Program-made: the position numbers and the translations under genes
Shown: one piece after another, positions 50,761 to 60,262 of the stretch
How positions within the stretch are numbered: the first letter of the stretch is position 1
How the letters are laid out: each line of letters opens with the position of its first letter
Notes under the pieces: generated by a model
Told to the model about the DNA's origin: nothing
The model's database searches: none
Seen by the model: only the letters and a program-made list of their open reading frames with translations
From: Brasenia schreberi
Lineage: Eukaryota; Streptophyta; Magnoliopsida; Nymphaeales; Cabombaceae
DNA: 64,000 nt
Assembly (NCBI GenBank): GCA_036023115.1
Contig: JAYKKT010000061.1
Location: forward strand, 17,707,501-17,771,500
Direction: 5' to 3'

Positions 50761-51839
50761 TCTCAATCTGCTGTAGCAACCGGATCCCCTACACAATAAA
50801 CTCCCTTTGGAGCTGATATAATAAAGATAAGATTTGGATAAGTTTTCATGTACGTGTGTTTGTGAAAAATTGAAAGCCGTTGGTCGGTACCAGGCACCAT
50901 CTGGGTTCGGTAACAGCTAATAATTCTGTAAAGCAACGCTGGTCCTGGATTTGAGTGATGTTTCATATAAAATTTCATGCAAACAAAACTAATTGTTGGA
51001 AGAAGTTTCAAAGTCAAGTGGCCGGTGATTAGCAAATATTTTCAGCTGGAAAATGTAATTTGTGAATAAATGTGTCATATTGCAATGGCTTGCAGCCCTT
51101 TGTAGGTGCTTTTGGATGGAGAGATGAAAGAACGTCAAAAAGGAGAAAGAGAGGAATGGACATCTCATCATCCTGGATTATCATGCAAAACTTGACTTCA
51201 TTTAAACATTCGAACTTTTGGTGGTTAATTTCTTTATATGCACCTGAAACGTATGGCCAAGAAAGAGTGAAGGCAAATATTATTTAATTTTTGCAAATCA
51301 CCATTGCTGGTCCATCAAATTTCATGGAATTCATATCCTATTAGAAAATGGGGGATCATATAAGATGCTGCGAAATATGGATATTACAAGTTAAACTAAA
51401 TCCTGTCAAAGCACGTGAATAAGTCCTTATAGTGAATGATAGATACATCACTCTGTCATGAACTCTACAGGATTACGGGGCCAAAACTGAGAGAGAGAGA
51501 GAGCTTGCATATATAGGCACAATGTAACAACTGTACCTAATCAGCGTGTCCTTGTACATTCCACCCAAGGCTTTGAAACCTGCTTTGCGATTGGAGTCTG
51601 AGCCATAACTACCCAAGTTCCTTCGCTACTAAGAGTAGCCACTGCATGAAAAGTCATAGAACTTGAGAAGCAAAACACATTGATTTGAGACTAAGAAAGA
51701 TCAACAGCAATAACAACTTCCTTCTCTAAAATTTGTAGAGTTGAGCCACATCAAACCGAAGCTGCAAAGAGCAAAACAGGTTGAGACAAGGCCATACAGA
51801 ACTAGCAATCCATAATCATCTCTCTCTCTCTCTCTCTCG

Positions 51840-52114
51840 TGTTCTATTGAAGAATATGCTATTTAGTCTTTTTAGTAATTCTTTAGATTTTAGGTATTAT
51901 TGTAATAATCCTTATAGCTAAGGACAGTTTGGTCATTTTATGTTTAAAAAGTCGATTATATAAGAGTTGAACAGTTTGTATTAGGTTTAAGGAATCATAT
52001 TAAGAGAGAGAAAGAGAGGGGGGCGACCTCTCCCTCCTTCAATCTCCACCATTTTTTCTTTCACGTTCTTTTTTATTTTTTCTCATGATTCGCTGCGTTT
52101 TCCTGCGAATTCCA
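51840..52114 (+). repeat. 5' LTR of the gene-carrying element (LTR A)
   Basis: Starts TGTTCTATTGAAGAATATGC and ends GCGAATTCCA. It shares about 145 bp with 55448-55596, including TTAGATTTTAGGTATTATTG. A TATATAAGAG box lies at about 51957. Confidence 0.85.
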
Positions 52115-52117
52115 AAA

Positions 52118-52130
52118 TGGTGTTAGAGCC
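52118..52130 (+). other. Primer-binding site (variant initiator-Met type)
   Basis: TGGTGTTAGAGCC, three bases after the LTR. It differs from TGGTATCAGAGCC at two positions. Confidence 0.75.
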
Positions 52131-52360
52131 TTACGATCGATGGGAGCATAGGATCGCAGCTGCTGCGTGCTATGCAGATCAGGCTACAAGGGTGCAGTCC
52201 TAAGTTGACAAAGATAGGTCTCTAGTGTTTCAAGTGAGGCATCCAAAGAACAAGCAGATGCATTCAACAATCCCTTCTTTCTCAAGTTACATTACTGTAC
52301 GTGCAAGCTCTTCCCTATCACAGTGTTTCGAGAAGCATGATCAAGGAAGTATAGAAGTAT

Positions 52361-52945
52361 ATGTCAGATATGAAACTTCTAGAAAGTGATTCTAAGAAGG
52401 GTATGCGTTTGAATCTAAGTGATCAAGCAATTCAACTAGATCTTATATCCAAGTCCAAGGGAATTGTTGCTGCGAAAAATACTTTACAGACCTTTCTGAA
52501 CCATCAATCTTATGGAGCCCTTCTTAACTGTTACTGCAATGCAAAAATGACCGAGAAGGTTGAAGCCCTCATGGACAAAGTGAAAGAGCTGAATGTTTCA
52601 TCCCTCTTGGCATACAATAACTTGATGACCCTCTACTTGAAAGGTGGCAAGCATGAAAAAGTTCCAGTAGTGGTTCAAGATATGAAGGCCAATGAGGTCA
52701 TGCCTAATGTATTGATCGGTGCATATGTGAAGAACAATGAAATCAACAAGGCCGAGGTTATGCGAGAGCAAGCTACCAAGCGTAGGGTTGCACCCAATAC
52801 AAAGACGTGAGAGATTTTCCTTGATTATCATATGAGGAAGGAGGAGTTTAATGTGGCGGACGATTTTATGGAGAAGGCAATATATGCATCAGGAAAAAGG
52901 AGGAAGAACAAATGGGTTGCCAAAAGTGATGATGATGGTGGCTGA
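52361..52945 (+). pseudogene. Captured P-class PPR gene fragment
   Basis: The open part (52361-52810) reads LSDQAIQLDLISKSKGI, then YGALLNCYCNAKMTEKVEAL, KVKELNVSSLLAYNNLMTLY and VVVQDMKANEVMPN. These are consecutive 35-residue helix pairs of the pentatricopeptide repeat family, closest in style to mitochondrial P-class proteins that bind organelle RNA. The sequence then jumps directly to a C-terminal region (IGAYVKNNEINKAEV, RRVAPNTKT, stop, EIFLDYHMRKEEFNVADDFM). Several middle repeats are therefore missing. It has no introns, and a TGA at 52808 replaces the expected Trp. It lies inside an LTR element and is almost certainly dead. Confidence 0.8.
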
Positions 52946-53384
52946 CCCATTCTTTCCAGATTTTTCAAAACGGGTTAAACAAAATTTTGGAAAGAAAGAT
53001 TTACTTTTTTGAAAAGGTAATTTCAGTTTTCTGAATAACAAATGCTGGAAAAGTAAGTTGCAGATCGCTTTCCTGATTTTATGGGAAATCAAACCAGAAA
53101 AGTAGTTATAGAAGATCACTATCCTGATTTCGTGAAAAAGATAACCAGAGAAAAGATAAAAAAAAAGGAAGAAAATCAAGATAAGAATGATCTAAAAAAA
53201 GGAAAAACAACTGAATCCCCAAAAAGAAGGATTATCCCCACGATCTTAGGAAAGAAAATTGTTAATTGTTGCTCATCATCCACATAAAGAAAGTGGTTGC
53301 AGAGAAAGGAAGGTGGCTGATTGACCAATGGGCCCATTCATTCCAGATTTTGTATAATATGCTGAAAAGGAAGGGTTGTTGTGG

Positions 53385-53935
53385 GATAAGTGCCGAGTCT
53401 TGGGATTTGCAAGAGGATATTCGGCTTGGTTCTAATTCGTCACTTGACATTTCACATTGCTTGTGGGATAGACTGAACCAAATTCAAAAAGATTCATGGT
53501 GTATGTTCGACGAAACTATTCCAATAAAGGATTACAGTGGTTAAAGTTTTGATTACCTTGTTTCCTCTGTTCATGATGAAGTGGTTACTGAAAAGGGAAT
53601 GGAAGAGCATAAGAACTCTTCGTCACAATTGAGAAGGTGCCGAATGTTGCAATTCCCTTCATCAGAGATGGCTTCTTGCATTCCTAATGAGAATGTTTCA
53701 TTTGCTCTTGTCATGTCTAAGATGACGGAGGATTCTTTGATTGAAGAAAGTGGAGATCCGTACCTTCCAAATGCAGTTGATGAAGCTCAACTATGGACTG
53801 AAAGTATTCCTGAGAACGTTGTAGTTCTGGGAGTGAGTGCATAGATCAGTCACCAGAGGAGTGGATGATGGAGTGCTTTAATGAGCATGAAATGCAAATG
53901 AGCTCAGATTATATTAACATCTTTGGTTAACATCT
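53385..53935 (+). pseudogene. Captured XRI1-like gene fragment
   Basis: Pieces in order: AESWDLQEDIRLGSNSSLDI, LWDRLNQIQKDSWCMFDETI, PIKDYSG, stop, SFDYLV. EEHKNSSSQLRRCRMLQFPS follows, then MTEDSLIEESGDPYLPNAVD, and after a frame change DQSPEEWMMECFNEHEMQMS and SDYINIFG. The FDETxPIK, SSQ-R-R-MLQF and DQS-E-W-CFN motifs are those I know from plant XRI1 (X-ray induced transcript 1, DNA repair/meiosis). There are no introns, a TAA/TAG break near 53542, a frameshift near 53843 and no C-terminal third. Family assignment is from memory of motifs and not from a search. Confidence 0.68.
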
Positions 53936-53949
53936 TTGGAGAACCTGAA

Positions 53950-54160
53950 GAAAATCAGAGGGAAGAAGGAAACTAGAAGCAAGGGTTCGATTAGACGCAA
54001 CTAAAATCTTGAAAAAGTAAACTCACCATTGAGAGTCCAAATAAAGAAAGAACGGATATCAAACTCAAATACGAGAGATTGGAAAAAAATTTCTACCATG
54101 AACATATAGGTCATGATGCAAGATAATGTCCAAAAGGAATGGAAGACTATTCCAAATCAA
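53950..54160 (+). pseudogene. DUF4283/zinc-knuckle-like (gag- or LINE ORF1-like) remnant
   Basis: Across two frames: RVRLDATKILKK, SPLRVQIKKERTDIKLKYER, LEKNFYHEHIGHDAR, stop, CPKG. The order RVRxDxxKPLK - KYERLPxFCYHCGxIGHxxxxC is typical of plant DUF4283/CX2CX4HX4C knuckle proteins. The first two Cys are lost (F and E), and a stop precedes the last Cys. It could be the element's own gag vestige or a third capture. Confidence 0.55.
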
Positions 54161-54609
54161 GGTCTGTTAGACAGTGATATTACCGCAGATCAAATTGGGA
54201 GGATGTCAGAAAATGCCAAAGAATAGAAGATGAGATGAAGAATAGCGAATGGAGGAAAGAAGGACAAAAGCCTCGACCGCAGTCAGCTTTTTGAAAGCCT
54301 TTTTCGAAATTATCATGCAAGGAAAATTCAAACAATTTAAAATCAATAAAGAACTCACACATTGTAATCCGATCACAATTGTCAGAAAAATCAAGAGACA
54401 AAAGATCCAAGATGGGAAGAAAGGAGATATTAAACCCTGAGAAAGAAAATGAAGCCAACAAAGAGAGAAACTGTGAAAATCAAGAACCGAGGAAAGAGGC
54501 ACTAGAAAGAAAATAAGACTTTGAAAATTCAGAAGTGAATTGGTTGATTATGTCTACAAATTTTTCAGAGAAAGTTGCTGAAAATTGCACTCACGAGGAC
54601 TACTAAAGT

Positions 54610-54805
54610 GATTTTACAGCCAATAAGGTTGATGGAAGTTTGCAGCCATGAAGGTTGCTGAAGTGATCATCCATGTAGGCCGAGTGAAAGAGTTTTTGTA
54701 GCCATGAAGGTTAGTGAAAGAGTGTTGCAACTATGAAGTTGCTGAAAAAGTGTTGCAACTATGAAGTTGCTCAAAAAGTGTTGCAACTAAGAAGGTTGAT
54801 AAAAA
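54610..54805 (+). repeat. Degenerate repeats with a 28-bp tandem core (three units)
   Basis: 54721-54748, 54749-54776 and 54777-54805 each read AGTGTTGCAACTA(T)GAAG(G)TTG. Looser copies of AGCCATGAAGGTTGCTGAAG precede them. Confidence 0.8.
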
Positions 54806-55147
54806 GTGGACAACCAAGAGGGCTAAAAAATTCAAGGAAATTATGATGTGGTACTGAATGTTTTCATTGGAAAAACAACAGAATTGCATATAGAAAAAAA
54901 AAGAGTACATGAAAACAAAATTTCACCCATATATGCTTAAAAATCAAATCATAGAAGAGTTGAATGCATTGATTCTTATGGAATGTGGCAGTATTAACCC
55001 TTGAGTTGCTGAAGTAAACCGCCAAGAGGGGGCTGGAAAAATCGATTGTAGCCACTATGTGAATGGGCACATAACTGACTATGAGCAGATGTTTGTATTA
55101 TACTATTATTTGAGTGATAGAGAGAGGACATCCAACCAAGGGTTGGA

Positions 55148-55372
55148 TAAAAAGTCGATTGAAGTGTGTATGGTAGAGTTAATACCTCCTACCATAAAAA
55201 TAAGCTTTATTAAGAGAAGGAAAATATAACTTCTTAAATGTTATTGCCCAGTCACTTAATAGAGAAGAAAGAAGAGAGAGAGCAACTTACACCCATAGAA
55301 GAGTCGTGCGCTATCAAAGTGCATTCTTAATTATTCAAGTTGATTTAAAGAAGCCTCAAAGAGATCATTGCC
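55148..55372 (+). repeat. Subterminal segment homologous (inverted) to 59697-59912
   Basis: It contains GAAGTGTGTATGGT, ATACCTCCTACCA, GCCCAGTCACTT and CAAGTTGATTTA-AGAAGCCTC in order. All are found in the same order on the minus strand at 59912-59697, at roughly three-quarters identity by eye. Confidence 0.8.
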
Positions 55373-55447
55373 CCAAGCATGGTAAAGAAAGAATCATTTT
55401 TCGACAAGTTTGGAGTTCGAAATATCTCACTCCCAAATTATGAGTGG

Positions 55448-55612
55448 TGTTAAAGAATCCACTATTTAATCTTTTAAGTAATTCTTTAGATTTTAGGTAT
55501 TATTGTAATAGTCCTTATGGCTAAGGGCAGTTTGATCATTTTATGTTTAACAATCCATTATATAAGGGTTAAATAGTTCGTATTAAGTTTAAGGTATTTA
55601 AAATATGGATAG
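55448..55612 (+). repeat. Truncated 3' LTR of the gene-carrying element (LTR B)
   Basis: Starts TGTTAAAGAATCC and follows LTR A to about 55596, then is lost at the start of the opposite-strand LTR at 55613. Confidence 0.8.
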
Positions 55613-55875
55613 TGTAGCAGAAGATCAAATATCACACATAAGAAGAAGAGAAAATGTAAAGATCGAAGTAAGGGGATAGACTCCAATGGAGGCCGCCCCT
55701 CTCTTTCTCTTCCTATTAATCATACTCTTAACCCTAATTCAAGAAGTTCAACCCTTATATAATGGGTTGTTAAACACAAAATGCCTTTAATACTACGGAC
55801 AATTATAATAATACCCAAAACATCAAATATACTAAAACTAACACAAAAAAAATTAAATATTAATATTCTTCGACA
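55613..55875 (-). repeat. 3' LTR of a copia element, same family as LTR A/B (LTR C)
   Basis: On the minus strand it begins TGTCGAAGAATATT and ends CTTCTGCTACA (263 bp). It shares GGTATTATTATAATTGTCC, TTATATAAGGGTTGAAC and GAGAAAGAGAGGGGCGGCC with LTR A. The polypurine tract CTTAAGGGGGGG adjoins it on the minus strand (55876-55887). Confidence 0.78.
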
Positions 55876-57480
55876 CCCCCCCTTAAGTTGGGAGTATGAT
55901 ACTTTGAATTCCAAACTTTCAGAAAAACTGGTTCTTTCTTCACCACACTTGTACCCATGATCTTGTAATGAAGGCTATGCTTATAGTTGTGAAAGATTAA
56001 TGAGTGGACAACACCACAAAGTAACAATCAAAGCCTTAGAAAAGACAATAGCCGAGAGCGACAAGTGCATACGAAAAGGAGAATGAACACAACACAAACT
56101 TGAATAAATAATCTTTATTCATTAGCCATTGAAGGCATAAATTTACAATAGTTTACAAGGGGTATTTATAGAGGAAAAATAAGTAAAAGAGAGTGAGAGA
56201 GAGTGAAGGGACAATTGTGCGCTCATGAAAAAATATCATTGTGTGCAATTTGATGGCACTATTGTCACTGTAATGAAGATCTTGTGGAGGAAGACCGAGG
56301 TATCTCTAAATCAAGAAGAAGCCAATGCTGAGCCACAAGATTTCGTAGTAGTATCAAGCAAGGGCACGCAATATTCTCGCTTAAATGAAGAGAGCGAGTC
56401 AATTAGTTTGTTTCTTACTCCGCCAAGAAATAAGAGAATCTCCAAGAAAAATGCAAAAGCCACTAGTGGTGGCAGTTTACTTCTGGCTATGTCATTACCA
56501 GGGATCACCGCCCAATCAAGCATCGAGTAGGCTCGAAGAGTGAGGGATGCAATGGAATAATGAAGACCATAAAACAAGGTACCTTTGATATACCGAATAA
56601 TGCTGAGGACAAGCAAAGATAATGAGGTGGTAGGGCACCATGACAACCGACTAATGATATGAACTAAACATAGAGATATCCGGTCGAGTAATCGCAAGAT
56701 AGAGATCCGTCATACCCAATATTTGCCTATTAGTTGATCCGATAGAGATGTGGCATCATCCAACAAAGTACCATCCTCGAGGAGTAAACCGAACGTTGGG
56801 TTCAAGAGGAGTGTGTTCGATTTTGCAATCGCGAGTGAGTCCTGCTTCGAGAGACAAGATCGAAGCATACTTAGCCCTTGAGAGAGAAATAACCTCTATC
56901 ACCGGAAGATAGAACTTCAAGCATAATCATATCATCGACATAAAGAAGCAAGACAACAAGTACCATTTTCTATTTTTTTGAGTAAAAAGAGCAGTAATCA
57001 TGAGCACTGGAAGAGAACCCCAACCGACGATAGTGTTGTGAAATTTAGCAAACCAGGCCCGAGGTGCTTGTTTGAGACCATAAAGAGCCTTACGAAGACG
57101 ACAAACCTTGTTGGGTCGGACAAGTGTATCCGGAGGAGGACGCATATAAACCTCTTCTTCTAACTCACCATTAAGGAAGGCATTTTTAACATCCATTTGT
57201 GTAAGTGGCCATTGTTGAGTGGTCGCAATGGCAAGAAGAGTTCGAACAGAGGTGATGCGTGCAACAGGGGCAAAAGTTTCTTCATAATCAATACCATACT
57301 CCCGAGTGAAACCCTTTTGCCACGAGACGACTTTGTACCGCTCAATAGAACCATCGAAAGAGTCTTGATTTTATAAATTCTTCAATAGTCATAGTTCTTT
57401 TATTATATATAAAAGCTTTACTATGATTTGAATAACCAAGAAATATACCTTCATCGTAGATTTAGCATCAAACTTGCCTA
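55876..57480 (-). pseudogene. Copia pol (RT-RNase H) with LTR C; interrupted by another LTR fragment
   Basis: Minus strand from 57480: an integrase C-terminal piece (LGKFDAKS), then IERYK, GIDYEETFAPVARITSVRTL, MDVKNAFLNGELEEEVYMRP and VCRLRKALYGLKQAPRAWF (RT, 57357-57050). The catalytic-box neighbourhood follows (ALFTQ..FFMSMI, decayed). RNase H pieces (RYIKGTLFYGLHY, DWAVIPGN) lead to SDNSAIKLHTMIFFHERT at about 56222. There an unrelated LTR piece (55964-56212) intervenes. Beyond it, FSESLEFKVSYSQLKGGC is the usual copia C-terminus, directly before the polypurine tract. About 70 codons are missing at the interruption. Confidence 0.8.
55964..56212 (-). repeat. Partial LTR (LTR D1), U3 part missing
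   Basis: The plus strand begins TGTAATGAAGGCTATGC and ends near GTGAAGGGACAA. It matches 59271-59520 very closely. Only the 3' (R-U5) part of the minus-strand LTR is present. It sits inside the RNase H region of the 55876-57480 copia. Confidence 0.85.
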
Positions 57481-57599
57481 AGTTATCTTTTTTTTTTTTC
57501 CATTATTTAAAACAAAGCATTTACATCCGAAAACAACAAAATTTTGAAAAATATCGGATTTTGCTTTTAAAAGATATACCCATGTATACCTAGTAAAGT

Positions 57600-57933
57600 C
57601 ATCTACAAAAATAACATAATAAGAAATGCCTCCTTTAGACAAAACAGGTGTCGGACCTCATACATTTGAATGAATTATTTCGAAGGGTCTTATTGTAACA
57701 TGTGTTTTGTTTGGAAATGGGAGATGTTGCATTTTACCAAGAACACAATCTTTGCAAGAAAAAGATTCCTTAAATTTCATTCCAAGAAGACATTGATACA
57801 ATTTTTGAGCATTAAGATGTTCAAGTCTCTTGTGCCATAAAAGGGCATCATTTGTCAAAACATTAACATATCCTCTGCTATGCAAATAGTCCATAATGTA
57901 AAGTCTACCCTCTCTATAGCCACGCCCAATCAC
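57600..57933 (-). pseudogene. Copia gag-pre-integrase and integrase N-terminus
   Basis: MIGRGYREGRLYIMDYLHSR, LLWHKRLEHLNAQKLYQC and CKDCVLGKMQHLPF give the HHCC zinc site (second His context altered, LEHLN). FEIIHSNV, a stop, GPTPVLSKGG and a DDF motif of the catalytic core follow. The first catalytic Asp of the HSD motif is changed to Asn, so the enzyme is dead. Confidence 0.82.
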
Positions 57934-58089
57934 CTTCTTCGAGAGGTGGTCTTGTACAATACATCCGGTGGATGAAAAAGTTATAACATAATTTTTATCC
58001 GAAATTTGGGATACGAAAAGTAAGTTTAAATATAGTTTTGGAACACTAATTTTGGAAATTTCAAAATTCTTGTTTTGTAAGTCACCAAT

Positions 58090-58302
58090 TTAATCAACAT
58101 TTAATTGTGTACCATCCGCCGTATAAATAAATGATAAGGGTCTTAAAACACATGATTTTAAGATATGTTCATTACAAGTCATATGAAATGAAGCACCCGA
58201 ATCAAGAATCCAAGAGATCATATCTTGAGTTTCTTTTGTTGAAGAGGAGCAAGCCACACCAACCGTTGCTTTTTCTTTCATTTGGGCTTCAAGTTGCTTC
58301 AA
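58090..58302 (-). pseudogene. Copia protease
   Basis: WILDSGASFHMTCNEHILKS carries the aspartic protease active site (DSG). It is followed by IYTADGTQLNVD. The ORF is short and lies between the gag knuckle and the pre-integrase in the usual order, broken from both by stops. Confidence 0.88.
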
Positions 58303-58305
58303 TTT

Positions 58306-58932
58306 TTATTCAAGTGCAAGAATGAAAGATGAAACATGTTCTTCTACTATGACCACCTTCTTTTTCAATTTTGGGTAATTTGGCCTTATATGCCCGGCTT
58401 TTATACAATGATGACAAATGATGTCTTTTCTTCCTTCTTCACTTTTGAAATGAGGAGGTCGGTAAGTCTTCATATTTGCTTCGGGTTTTAATGCGGCCAA
58501 GGTGGTGTCTTTTTGAAGTCTTGCTTTATTCATTCTTGTTTTCGCCCTTTGAAGATCGGTAAGAATCTCTTCTTTTGTAGGAAAAGGTTTTCTATAAATG
58601 AGCGATGATCTTACCCCTTCAAATTCTTTCCGGAGACTTCTTAGAAATTGATATACAAAGTCTTCATTATCTTCACATTGTCTCTCACTAAGACACTGTG
58701 TATATTTCTTTTTGTAACCATACAATTGATTCCAAACATTGAAAAATTCCCAAAAAAAATTGTTTACCCCTTTATCTCCTTGTTTAAGTGAGATCAATTT
58801 GTCTCTTAATGCCATCCTATAAGCCACATCGCTTTGAACATAGGATTTTTTTAAATATTCCCATGCTTCTTTAGCATTGGTGAAATCGGTAAAAGTGTCC
58901 CTAATGTGCTCGTTTACATTATTCATGAGCAC
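58306..58932 (-). pseudogene. Copia gag
   Basis: 208 codons are open. INVNEHIRDTFTDFTNAKEA-like capsid sequence (NNVNEHIRDTF, AKEAWEYLKKSY, YRMALRDKLISLKQGDKGV) is followed by REFEGVRSSL-type spacing (RKEFEGVRSSLIYRKPFPTK). The zinc knuckle reads CHHCIKAGHIRPNY, whose last Cys is replaced by Tyr. The N-terminus continues upstream in other frames to about 59130, so this frame is a fragment. It would package element RNA if intact. Confidence 0.86.
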
Positions 58933-59256
58933 CCATAGGATTGTTCTATGAGTTCCTTCATATTACTCTTTTTGTTCAAGTGTGGCATTGATAGAGTGTT
59001 CTACCTTCGAACCACTTATATAGCCCTATAATTTTTTGAAATACAAGTAATTTTCCATAGATTGTGCCCATGTTTTATAGTTCGAAAATGTTAGACGAAA
59101 ATTGAAACACCCTTTATCATCCATATTTCAATGAGAAAGAAACTAAAGAGGTAAACTTACAAAATACGATTGACACGCTTTTCAAAATGATGAACAATAC
59201 AAAATATGGTCAGCATGATTTCCGAAGCGATGAATAATACTTCCACGATCGAAAAA

Positions 59257-59270
59257 TGATTCTGATACCA
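59257..59270 (-). other. Primer-binding site (initiator-Met tRNA type) of copia with LTR D2
   Basis: The minus strand reads TGGTATCAGAATCA and directly abuts the LTR end CATTACA. Confidence 0.88.
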
Positions 59271-59694
59271 TGTAATGAAGGTTATGCTTCAATATAGTTG
59301 CGGAAGATTAATGAGTGAACAACATTACAAAGTAACAATCAAAGTCTTAGAAAAGGCAATAGTCGAGAGCGACAAGTGCATACGAAAAGGAGAATTAACA
59401 CAACACAAACTTGAATAAATAATCTTTATTCACTAGCCATCAAAGGCATAAATTTACAATAGTTTACAAGGGGTATTTATAGGAAAAAAAAAGTGAAAGA
59501 GAGTGAGAGAAAGTGAAGGGATAAAGGGGAAAGAGAGGGGGGCTGGCTGCACCCACCCCCTAATGGCTACTATACTAGTCATTGGGAAGTAGGGCCCCCA
59601 ACGGCTAGTGGCCCCCCTGTCCCTGGCCCTAATGGCCCAATGGGCCAAGGTCTGTCGGCTAGGGCCAAAGGGGCCCAAACCCATTTTTCTAACT
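59271..59694 (-). repeat. 5' LTR (LTR D2)
   Basis: Minus strand TGTTAGAAAAATGGG (first T changed) to CTTCATTACA. CTATAAATACCCC at about 59473-59485 is the TATA region. It matches LTR D3 (60605-61012) along its length and D1 in its second half. Confidence 0.85.
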
Positions 59695-59696
59695 CA

Positions 59697-59912
59697 TCTA
59701 TCTGAGGCTTCTCTAAATCAACTTGAACAATTAAGATCGTACTTAGGTAGAGCACGACCCTTTTATGGGTGTCGGTCGCTCCTCTTCTTCTTTCTTCTTA
59801 ATAAAGTGACTAGGCAACAACACTTTTACATGGTTTTTTTCTTCTCTTCAGAAAATTGATTTTGTGGTAGGAGGTATTATCTCCACCATACACACTTCAA
59901 ACGACTTTTTTT
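59697..59912 (-). repeat. Inverted relative of the tail of the gene-carrying element
   Basis: Minus-strand counterpart of 55148-55372. LTR D2 interrupts it at its downstream end. Confidence 0.8.
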
Positions 59913-59990
59913 GCACCCCTTTACATGGTGATTGTTGCCGGTGTGTTGGTTGGTTAAGTCACACAGACACTTCTAAGAGGTGTAGTGTTG

Positions 59991-60030
59991 ACCTCGACAC
60001 GGGTGCGACACCGAGTCGGTGTGGCATGGC
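59991..60030. repeat. GC-rich CGACACGGGTGCGACAC repeat, left arm
   Basis: Contains ACACGGGTGCGACACCG and ACCGAGTCGGT, the latter self-complementary. Inverted relatives lie at 60536-60604. Confidence 0.6.
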
Positions 60031-60040
60031 AAAAAAAAAA

Positions 60041-60262
60041 TTTGTAACTCACGGTTCTGCCGTCTATGGTGTATTTATCCTGGAGAACCCGATCAAAGAG
60101 GAAGTAATCCGTAAAGACGATAAAACCGACGCCTCTTAGTCGACTCATGAGCTTATCTCCCATGATGACCACTTGAGTTACCTCACCATAGTTTCCAAAA
60201 TGCTAGTTCAGTTTGTCTTCCATCATCTCCCATGAAACTCCGTTGATGAACGTAGAAAAATA
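60041..60262 (-). pseudogene. hnRNP-type RRM gene fragment (RRM1), intronless
   Basis: Minus strand from 60262: YFSTFINGVSWEMMEDKLN, TAG stop, HFGNYGEVTQVVIMGDKLMS, RLRGVGFIVFTDYFLFDRVL, QDKYTIDGRTVSYK. RNP1 is RGVGFIVF and RNP2 is the decayed FINGVS. The VLQDKxTIDGRTV end is typical of plant hnRNP A/B-like RNA-binding proteins. Apart from one stop, all 74 codons are in one frame. It is flanked by GC-rich inverted repeats and lies upstream of a segment shared with the gene-carrying LTR element. It is therefore a captured or processed fragment and not a resident gene. Confidence 0.8.

Larger units (their letters stand above)
48421..51839. other. Decayed retroelement flank, no gene
   Basis: GTTGCTAC/TTGCTGTAG words are frequent at 48650-49280. 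No coding motif was recognised. At 49413-49560 and 50636-50760 there is an LTR-like direct repeat (next entries). The last 350 bp are unassigned. Confidence 0.4.
51840..55612 (+). mobile_element. Non-autonomous LTR retrotransposon carrying host gene fragments
   Basis: It has a 5' LTR (51840-52114) and PBS (52118), and a truncated 3' LTR from 55448. Between them I find no protease, integrase, RT or RNase H. Instead the internal 3.3 kb holds, in the same orientation, an intronless PPR gene fragment (52395-52935), an XRI1-like fragment (53385-53935) and a DUF4283/zinc-knuckle-like stretch (about 53950-54150). A repeat-rich non-coding tail ends it. This layout is that of a retroelement that has captured cellular transcripts. 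The 3' LTR is cut by the opposite-strand copia at 55613. Everything in it is broken by stops or frameshifts. Confidence 0.75.
57481..59694 (-). mobile_element. Copia element, 5' half (LTR D2, PBS, gag, protease, integrase start)
   Basis: Right to left on the minus strand: 5' LTR 59694-59271, PBS TGGTATCAGA at 59270-59261, gag, protease, gag-pre-integrase, and the start of the integrase core (DDFTRYT region near 57600). It then stops at about 57481, where pol of a different copia continues. Protease to integrase resembles 63350-63960 closely, so both belong to one family. Confidence 0.85.

Noticed and set aside
56225..56530. 101-codon plus-strand ORF starting MKKYHCVQFDGTIV
   Set aside because: It is antisense to the copia RNase H region read on the minus strand.
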